A stretch of DNA of 64,000 nt, from contig CP136061.1 in NCBI GenBank assembly GCA_032622095.1, positions 202,174,244 through 202,238,243 of the forward strand, written 5' to 3'. The notes below the pieces were generated by a model that was not told where the DNA came from, searched no databases, and saw only the letters and a program-made list of their open reading frames with translations. Source of the DNA: Siphonodentalium dalli. Taxonomy: Eukaryota > Mollusca > Scaphopoda > Gadilida > Siphonodentaliidae. Numbering within the stretch: the first letter of the stretch is position 1; every line of letters starts with the position of its first letter. Positions 55,351 to 64,000 of the stretch are shown one piece after another. Position numbers and translations under genes: made by a program.

Positions 55351-56641
55351 TATATATTTTACTTGTTTTAACGACATGCCCCTGTGTTTCATCCATTGAT
55401 TTGTTTCAGAATTACAGCCCTTATTGAGTAATAGGACTTAGTGTGAAAGGATTTTACTCTTTGCATGACTTAATCCTTTGGCACACCCTACAGGCCACAT
55501 CCCTCATCTGATCTTCACCAAACTTCATATGGATATTCAGGGTGGCCTCATCAAATTTGTTCTAAAATACATTCAAGAACGTGGCCACCAGCAGCCATCT
55601 TAAATCCATTGGCACACCCTGCAGCCCACATTTGTTGGAGAATATGGAGGGCAAAAGGTTCATAATTCTTATATAGTATTCCAATAATTAATTTAATATT
55701 TTAGTTTCAAATCAATATTGATATTTTTATGTTGTAATTTTATTGTCCCCCGACATTCTGTCAGAGGTCTCTAATAATGACCCTTGTCCATCCGTGCGTC
55801 TGTCTGAAACTTTGTCCGAGTTTTCCATCATTTCCAGTAAATGTTTTTAAAACTTTGCACAGGTGTCAACCAGCATACCTGCCATTTTGAGTTCAGCCAG
55901 AGTCATTTTGGCAGAGTTATTGCCATTTTTTGACATAGAAAAGTTTTATATTTTTTATTTTAGAGTTATTGACCATTTCTCGACACATTGAAGATGTGCA
56001 ACTTATTTGGTAAATATGCACTTTGTATCATATTGGTGTAAATAATTCCTCCTACAGTTTGTAGTATAATGATCTGAAACCCCTAGAATTCTTCAAACCT
56101 GCCACCTTCGTGGGGGATATTTTGGTCAGCAACCTTTTATTTAATACAGTTTACATATTTATACTCCCGTTTAAAAAAAAAACGTGACTTTATTATGTTA
56201 TTGAACAATATTGGTCCAGCCATTTTACCTAAACATCGAGTTCAGATACAATAGAAAATCGGGGGGCGACTTCACTTCTCCCTGGCGTGACACTAAGGCG
56301 ACTATTTCGCCCTACTCGCCTGGTAAGCTGAGGCCTGCGTCCATCCATCTGGCCGTCTGTCTATCCAATCGCTTTTGGTTTCCAGATGATAACTTTAGTT
56401 AGTCTCAACTGAGCAGAATGAAATTTGGTATGTGGGCTTAGTAGCACAAAAGATAGGTCAATTTCGAATTCCGGTTCCACCAGACAATTTTCACAAGCAT
56501 TATGGCCCTTTTTGTTGGAATATGCACTCAATTTTAATTTATGGGTGATAACTGTCTGAACTGAATGGAATGAAATTTGGTATGTGCATTTATTAGCCCA
56601 AAATACAAGTCAAATTCAAATTTGGGTTCCGCCCACCAATT
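55351..56641. repeat. Mixed fragments of related repeat families
   Basis: 55430-55640 carries AACGTGGCCACCAGCAGCCA (relatives of the adjacent arrays); 55740-55930 a CCCCCGACATTCTGTCAGAG start resembling the CCCC/GGGG family; 56395-56640 two units with GAATGAAATTTGGTATGTG. No gene. Confidence 0.5.
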
Positions 56642-59600
56642 TTTAGCTCAACTTTACTTTGTAATGTTTGAGCTATTGCCATGGCTTGGTATCCGTCGTC
56701 CGTGTGCGTGTGTGTGTGATTCGTCAACAATTTCCTTTAGCACGGGCTACAGGTCGTACCTTTGGTCGGATCATTATGTAATTTGTCATAGTTGTTGACA
56801 TTGACATGTAGATGGGAACGAGTCATTTTGGGGTCATTCAGAAAAAAAACATGGCCGCCAGCAGCCATCTTGGATTTAAAAATTCAATCCATTAGCACGG
56901 TCCACAGGTCGTACTGTTCGTCTGATCATCATGAAATTTGTCTTGGATGTTAATATTGACATGTAGATGGGAACGAGTCATTTTGGGGTCATTCGGCCAA
57001 AAAACATGGCCGCCAGCAGCCATCTTGGATTTTACTCTTTGCATGACTAAATCCTTTGGCACGAGCTACAGGTCGTACCTTTAGTCGGATCATCATGAAA
57101 TTTGTCACGGATGACAATGACATGTAGATGGGAACGAGTCATTTTGGGGTCATTCGGCCAAAAAACATGGCCACCAGCAGCCATCTTGGATTTTACTCTT
57201 TGCATGACTAAATCCTTTGGCATGGGCTACAGGTCGTACCTTCGGTCGGATCATTATGAAATTTGTCATGGCTGTTGACATTGACATGTAGATGGAACGA
57301 GTCATTTTGGGGTCAATCGGAAAATTTCAAAATTCAATCCATTAGCACGGGCAACAGGCCATACTGTTTGTCTGATCATCATGAAATTTGTCGTGGATGT
57401 TAATATTGAGATGTAGATGGGAACGAGTCATTTTGGGGTCATTTGGCCAAAAAACATGGCCGCCAGCAGCCATCTTGGATTTTACTCTTTGCATGACTAA
57501 ATCCTTTGGTACGGGCTACAGGTCGTACTGTTTGTCTGATCATCATGAAATTTGTCATAGATGTTAATATTGAGATGTAGATGGGAACGAGTCATTTTGG
57601 GGTCATTCTTGTATTTTACTCTTTGCATGACTAAATCAGATTTGTATATAAAATGGTGTATGTATACCCAACCATCAGACTAGAGGTAACGTTATGTTCA
57701 ACGTGATGCCCGACACTATGCTATGAATTTGGATAGTCACTTTAAGCTAGTGTTTCATGTCTATTTTAGCGTGACTACTCGTCAGGGACATAGTGCTGTA
57801 ATTTTGATAAGTCGACATTTTATATGTCTGTTAACATGTATTACATGTGTATATGGAATACATAAGATTCCATTTGATTTATTTGCAAATGACATGCAAT
57901 GTGTCTATCGGAATGCATAAGATTCCATTGTTGTGTTTACCACGTTGTGTGGAATCGTTGGATTTGCAAATTTCATGCAATCACTCTGTGTCTCCGGAAT
58001 GCGTCAACTGCAAATTGAAGACTCTCTGGTCGCTTTAAGATATAAGTCTCTTCCAAACCCGTTTAAACTAGTTTGTGGCGAGTTGTGATAAGCAGCAAAT
58101 CCTGTTGGATTGGTCAGGTTACCGATTATCGTTAGACGTGCGGCCTCCCTTTGTAGTTTCTTTCCAAGTGCGAATGTTTCAAGTGTGAAAATTTGATACG
58201 TGATTAATCACTTGATAGTGAATTGATAGGACAGTGAAATCTCTTTGTGTGAGATGGTTCTCGCTGTTGCTTCAAGAATTAATTGATCAATATGACTTGG
58301 TTTGTTTGTTGAGAATTTAACGATGCAAGTGTTGCAAATTGTGGAATTTCTGGTTCCTGTATATGAGAGACGAACTATTATGAAGCAAGATGTGGCGTCC
58401 TGGTCTTTATCGGTATTAAAGACGGGTGGCATTTATATGAGTAGAATTATCTAGCGCGCGGCCATTTCCAGAAAAAATATTGATCTTTGACTTCTAAGGA
58501 TATACATGTACATGTAGTCAGTTAGATGTTTAGATTGAATAAAGAGCGTTCATTCGACAATGATTAACCCAATTTTCGGGTACGTCGAAAGTCAAGACTT
58601 GGTGTACATGTATATAAGGAATACATAAGATTCCAATTGGGTGTCACTTCCCGTGCACTATTATTCTGCATATTATGTGCAATATATATATATGCCATAT
58701 TCGTGATGGCATACTTTGGATTCCAGTTTAAATTTGCATATTCTATGCGAGCTCCGATGACTTGGCCAGTATATAGCAGTTCCATTCCATGTTAGCGAAA
58801 TAGAGCATAGCATCCACCACTCATCCCAAAGATATGGGTTGAAATAATGGTAAATGCCAGTTGGCCCCGCATGTGTGCAAATCCAGACAAGATAGAGCAT
58901 AGAATCAAATTGGATTGTCCAAATGAACTAGTGGGCCCTATAGGTTCCTTGCTAGTATGCCAGAACATGATACCAATAACGAATGTGTAATTCTTTATAG
59001 GTAACAGTCGGCTCTGTAGAACATGCATTGCTAATGTATTAGAATTAATTCATGAGTATTGTCCAGACATCATCTGCACATCTAGGTGCACCCATTTATT
59101 TGGGATATTAATGTGTATAGCTATAGTGATAATATAGGTGTATATTTGACGTGATCATTAATAGCTATAATAATAATATAGTATTGTTAGTTTGTGACCC
59201 GAGCGTATACTCGTGGTGTCATATGCACAATTTTAGTGCGCCCGTTCAGTGGGGTATTTATATATGTAAAGCTATAGCAATAATATAGCATTGTTAATGT
59301 CCATGTATTGTGTAGTGACTATCCAAGCATTGTCAAAACATCACAGAACACAGCTATGTAGTCTAAGCAGATAGGATCTCTAGTAATTAAACTAGTTATT
59401 CATGTTTGTCTGATCATCATGAAATTTGTCGTGGATGTTAATAGTGAGATGTAGATGGGAACGAGTCATTTTAGGGTCATTTGGCCAAAAAACATGGCCG
59501 CCAGCAGCCATCTTGGATTTTACTCTTTGCATGACTAAATCCTTTGGTACGTGCTACAGGTCGTACTGTTCGTCTGATCATCATGAAATTTGTCATAGAT

Positions 59601-60345
59601 GTTAATATTGAGATGTACATGGGAACGAGTCATTTTGGGGTCATTCGGCCAAAAAACATGGCCGCCAGCAGCCATCTTGTATTTTACTCTTTGCATGACT
59701 AAATCATTTGGCACAGGCTACAGGTCGTACCTTTAGTCGGATCATTATGAAATTTGTCACGGATGTTGACAATGACATTTAGATGGGAACGAGTCATTTT
59801 GGGGTCATTCGGCCAAAAAACATGGCCGCCAGCAGCCATCTTGGATTTTACTCTTTGCATGACTAAATCCTTTGGCACAGGCTACAGGTCGTACCTTCGG
59901 TCGGATCATTATGAAATTTGTCATGGCTGTTGACATTGACATGTAGATGGGAACGAGTCATTTTGGGGTCATTCGGCCAAAAAAATGGCCGCTAGCAGCC
60001 ATCTTTGATTTCAAAATTCAATCCATTAGCACGGGCCACAGGTCGTACTGTTCATCTGATAATCATGAAATTTGTCATGGATGTTAATATTGACATGTAG
60101 ATGGGAACGAGTAATTTTGGGGTCGGTCGGCCGAAAAACATCTTGGATTTTACTCTTTGCATAACTAGGTTTTTCAACTTTCCCCATTCCTAATCACTCC
60201 ATTGACTGTAACACATGAAATTATTCCCTTTCCAAGTTGAGCTACAGTGTCATTGACACTTTCATTACCAGGTTTATGGCCTTTTGCTGGAATTTTAATA
60301 CCATTGGCATATTTTGCCATGCCCCAGCGATGCCCAGCTCTTGTT
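56642..60345 (+). mobile_element. Large tandem-repeat element, copy 2, split by insertion
   Basis: Starts TTAGCTCAACTTTACTTTGT, continues with units of about 155-164 bp marked by GAACGAGTCATTTTGGGGTC and CAGCAGCCATCTTGGATTTT, and ends with TCCAAGTTGAGCTACAG (60236) plus a tail to CCCAGCTCTTGTTT. The first and last bases (TAGCTCAACTT / AAGTTGAGCTA) are inverted. 57640-59404 is an insertion. Confidence 0.75.
57640..59404. mobile_element. 1.76-kb insertion inside the array
   Basis: Unrelated DNA between array sequence that stops at GCATGACTAAATC and resumes at TTTGTCTGATCATCATG. It contains three copies of GGAATACATAAGATTCCA or close variants (57855, 57911, 58619), an AATAAAGAGCGTT motif (58537) and a repeated TAGCTATA...AATAATATAG phrase (59117-59290). 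No clear terminal repeats; no gene recognised although short frames exist. Confidence 0.6.
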
Positions 60346-60458
60346 TATATATAATTCAATATTTTAAGTTTCATTTTGATATTTTATTCTTCTAAATTTC
60401 ACTTTTTATATTACTCAATATTCTAATTTTGTTCTTTTGTTCTTGCTAGTTAATTCTT

Positions 60459-63400
60459 ATTAGCTCAACTTTACTTTGTAAATTTGAGCTATTGCCATGG
60501 CTTTGTCGTCCGTCGTCCGTGTGTGTGTACGTGTGTGTGTGCGTGATGCGTCAACAATTTCCTTTAGCACGGGCTACAGGTCGTACCTTTGGTCGGATCA
60601 TTATGAAATTTGTCATAGCTGTTGACATTGACATGTAGATGGGAATGAGTCATTTTGGGTTCATTCGGGAAAAAACATGGCCGCCAGTGGCCATCTTGGA
60701 TTTCAATATTCAATCCATTAGCACGGGCTACAGGTCGTACCTTTGGTCTGATCATCATGAAATTTGTCATGAATGTTAACATTGACATGTAGATGGGAAT
60801 GAGTAATTTTGGGGTCGTTCAGCCCAAAAACATGGCCGCCAGCAGCCATCTTAGATTTACTCTTTGCATGACTAAATTCTTTGGCACGGCCTACAGGTCG
60901 TACCTTTGGTCGGATCATCATAAATTTTTTCATGGATGTTAACAATGACATGTAGATGGGAACGAGTCATTTTGGGGTCATTCGGCAAAAAAACATGGCC
61001 GCCAGCAGCCATTTTGGATTTTACTCTTTGTATGACTAAATCCTTTAGCACGGGCTACAGGTCGTACCTTTAGTCTGATCGTCATGAAATTTGTCATGGC
61101 TGTTGAAATTGGAATGCAGATGGGAACGAGTCGTTTTGGGGTCATTCGGACAAACAACATGGCCGCCAGCGGCCATCTTGGATTTCAAAATTCAATCCAT
61201 TAGCACGGGCTACAGGTCGTACCTTTGGTCTGATCATCATGAAATTTGTCATGCATGTTAACATTGACATGCAGATGGGAACGAGTAATTTTGGGGTCAT
61301 TCGGCCCAAAAACATGGCCGCCGGCAGCCATCTTAGATTTACTCTTTGCATGACTAAATTCTTTGGCACGGCCTACAGGTCGTACCTTTGGTCGGATCAT
61401 CATAAAATGTGTCATGGATGTTAACAATGACATGTAGATGGGAACGAGTAATTTTGGGGTCATTCGGCAAAAAAACATGTCCACCAGCAGCCATTTTGGA
61501 ATTTACTCTTTGTATGACTAAATCCTTTAGCACGGGCTACAGGTCGTACCTTTAGTCTGATCATCATGAAATTTTTCATGGGTGTTGAAATTGGAATGTA
61601 GATGGGAACGAGTCATTTTCGGGTCATTCGTACAAACAACATGGCTACCAGTGGCCATCTTGGATTTCAAAATTCAATCCATTAGCACGGGCTACAGGTT
61701 GTACCTTTGGTCTGATCATCTTGAAATTTGTCATGAATGTTAACATTGACATGTAGATGGGAACGAGTAATTTTGGGGTCATTCGGCCAAAAAACATGGC
61801 TGCCGGCAGCCATCTTAGATTTACTCTTTGCATGACTAAATTCTTTGGTATGGCCTACAGGTCGTACCCTTGGTCGGATCATCATAAAATGTGTCGTAGC
61901 TGTTGACATTGAAATGTAGATGGGAACGAGTCATTTTTGGTTCATTCGGGAAAAAAACATGGCCGCCAGTGGCCATCTTGGATTTCAATATTCAATCCAT
62001 TAGCACGGGCTACAGGTCGTACTGTTTGTCTGATCATCATTAAATTTGTCATGGATATTAATATTGACATGTTGGTGGGAACGAGTAATTTTGGGGTTGT
62101 TCGGCCAAAAAACATGGCCACCGGCAGCCATCTTAGATTTTACTCTTTGCATGACTAAATTCTTTGACACGGCCTACAGGTCGTACCTTTGGTCGGATCA
62201 TCATAAATTTTTTCATGGATGTTAACAATGACATGTAGACGGGAACGAGTCATTTTTGGGTCATTCGGCAAAAAAACATGGCCGCCAGCAGCCATTTTGG
62301 ATTTTACTCTTTGTATGACTAAATCCTTTAGGACGGGCTACAGGTCGTACCTTTTAGTCTGATCATCATGAAATTTTTCATGGGTGTTGAAATTGGAATG
62401 TAGATGGGAACGAGTCATTTTCGGGTCATTCGTACAAACAACATGGCTACCAGTGGCCATCTTGGATTTCAAAATTCAATCCATTAGCACGGGCTACAGG
62501 TTGTACCTTTGGTCTGATCATCTTGAAATTTGTCATGAATGTTAACATTGACATGTAGATGGGAACGAGTAATTTTGGGGTCATTCGGCCAAAAAACATG
62601 GCTGCCGGCAGCCATCTTAGATTTACTCTTTGCATGACTAAATTCTTTGGTATGGCCTACAGGTCGTACCCTTGGTCGGATCATCATAAAATGTGTCGTA
62701 GCTGTTGACATTGAAATGTAGATGGGAACGAGTCATTTTTGGTTCATTCGGGAAAAAAACATGGCCGCCAGCAGCCATTTTGGATTTTACTCTTTGTATG
62801 ACTAAATCCTTTAGGACGGGCTACAGGTCGTACCTTTTAGTCTGATCATCATGAAATTTGTCATGGCTGTTGAAATTAGAATGTAGATGGGAACGAGTCA
62901 TTTTGGGGTCATTCGGACAAACAACATGGCCGCCAGTGGCCATCTTGGATTTTAAAATTCAATCCATTAGCACGGGCTACAGGTCGTACCTTTGGTACAT
63001 TGTCATGTAGATGGGAACGAGTTATTATGGGGTCATTCGGCAAAAAACATGGCCACCAGCCACCATTCTGGATTTCAAAATTCAATCCATTGGCGCGGGC
63101 TACAGGTCATACTGCTCGTCTGATCATCATGAAATTTGTCAAGGATGTTAATATTGACATGTAGATGGGAACGAGTCATTTTGGGGTCATTCGGCCAAAA
63201 AAAATGGCCACCAGAAGCCATCTTGGATTTAACTCTTTGCATGACTAAATCCTTTGGCGCGGCCTACAGGTCGTAGCTTTGGTCAGATCTTCATGAAATT
63301 TGTTACGAATGTTAACAATGACATGTAGATGGGAATTATTCATTTTGGAGTCATTTTGCCAAAAAACATGGCTGCCAGCAGCCATCTTGGATTTTACTCT

Positions 63401-63690
63401 TGTATGACTAAATCCTTTGACACAGGCTACAGGTTGTATCATTTGTCAGATCATCATGAAATTTGTACTGGATGTTAATAATGACATGTAAATGGGAACG
63501 AGTCTTTTTGGGATCATTTGGCAAAAAAACATGGCTGCCAGTGGCCATCTTAGATTTTACTCTTTGCATAACTAGGCCTTTCAACTTTCCACATTCCTAA
63601 TCACTCCATTGACTTGAACACATGAAATTATTCCCTTTCCAAGTTGAGCTACAGTGTCATTGACACTTTCATTTTATAAATCATGGTTTG
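60459..63690 (+). mobile_element. Large tandem-repeat element, copy 3
   Basis: Same start (TTAGCTCAACTTTACTTTGT) and same end (CCAAGTTGAGCTACAGTGTC, 63641) as copy 2. About 19 units of roughly 160 bp. It includes an 802-bp higher-order repeat: 61566-61962 recurs almost unchanged at 62368-62763. Reading frames on the minus strand are repeat artefacts. Confidence 0.8.
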
Positions 63691-63737
63691 GTCATTTCAA
63701 ACGACATGCACATTTTAACAAACACAATAATATATAT

Positions 63738-64000
63738 TAACCCTTTACCCAACAGAACGGCCCTGTGCCAATGCATTCTCTTATACATGTATATGCGAGT
63801 CGACCATAGGTCGCCTCGCATATATAAGAGAATGCATTGGCTTAACACATATTAAAAATGATAAAATTGTCAAAGAATGTAGAAAAATATTATAAAAATT
63901 GTTAAATAATGTAAGAAAAAATATATAAAATTGTTAAAGAATGTAAGAAAAAATGGTAAAAAGTGTTAAAAAAGATTTTTTTTAGGACAATGCATTCTCT
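63738..64000. mobile_element. TTAA-type MITE relative, cut by the window edge
   Basis: TTAACCCTTTACCCAACAGA followed by the AGAGAATGCATTGG palindrome (63771-63842) and AAATTGTTAAAGAATGTA repeats; the last bases begin another GCATTCTCT copy. Same family as 52059-52446. Confidence 0.6.

Noticed and set aside
60564-63442. Many minus-strand ORFs with motifs like FSHAKSKSKMAAGGHVF
   Set aside because: They repeat with the array period of about 161 bp and vary with it; no coding context.
1-64000. tRNA, rRNA, CRISPR, prokaryotic operons or integrated viral genes
   Set aside because: No tRNA A/B box pair, rRNA core, regularly spaced CRISPR repeat, or recognisable polymerase, capsid or envelope frame was seen. 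The nearest to CRISPR-like spacing is the 42-bp satellite, which has no unique spacers.

Overview
The window looks like gene-poor, AT-rich, repeat-dense nuclear DNA from an animal, most likely a marine invertebrate and plausibly a mollusc. The reasons are spliced exons with GT/AG borders, no compact operons, extensive nested DNA transposons and MITEs, and repeat families of a style common in lophotrochozoan genomes. The species cannot be named from sequence alone. One 100-base assembly gap lies at 37171-37270.

0-29 kb, minus strand: a modular gene read right to left. Nine short exons or exon remnants (28.9, 25.1, 15.2, 11.5, 9.6, 7.9, 5.3, 3.4 and 0.3 kb) are all phase 1-1. They form a repeating four-exon cassette: a Thr-rich linker, a 24-base microexon, a 315-base Cys-rich exon, and a closing exon that carries the last Cys plus a Thr-rich tail. 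Joined, each cassette gives one Cys-rich domain (8 Cys, perhaps CUB-like) between mucin-like linkers. Cassette A (0.2-8 kb) and cassette B (9.5-25.2 kb) arose by tandem segmental duplication. Only the last exon of a third cassette (C, 28.6-28.9 kb) was found. Comparing A with B gives empty sites that date and delimit many insertions: TA-target MITEs, a 2.07-kb TTAA element (12857-14925), a 6.1-kb giant foldback element (15366-21451) built round a strand-switching 42-bp satellite, and others.

29-45 kb: a second local tandem duplication (29.5-33.2 and 33.3-35.2 kb) carrying foldback elements, a 1.84-kb inverted-repeat insertion present in one copy only, and runs of a TTAAGCGCAAT motif. Then come the gap, several copies of a CCCC/GGGG-ended repeat family, and a cluster of palindromic MITEs, one split by a TA-flanked MITE. 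A promoter-like NRF-1 plus CCAAT cluster sits at 41.82 kb.

45-50 kb: a 2671-bp terminal-inverted-repeat transposon (45977-48647; 29-bp ends, 4-bp ATAT target duplication proven by an empty site) carrying a truncated OTU-protease ORF and an acidic ORF. Next to it is an SGNH-hydrolase exon on the minus strand.

50-64 kb: GC-rich repeats, a TTAA MITE that shares ends with the 12.9-kb element, two candidate terminal exons of another Cys-rich secreted protein on the plus strand (52.5-53.0 kb), and then three large elements (53.3-63.7 kb) filled with tandem units of about 161 bp. The second is split by a 1.76-kb insertion and the third contains a recent 802-bp higher-order duplication.
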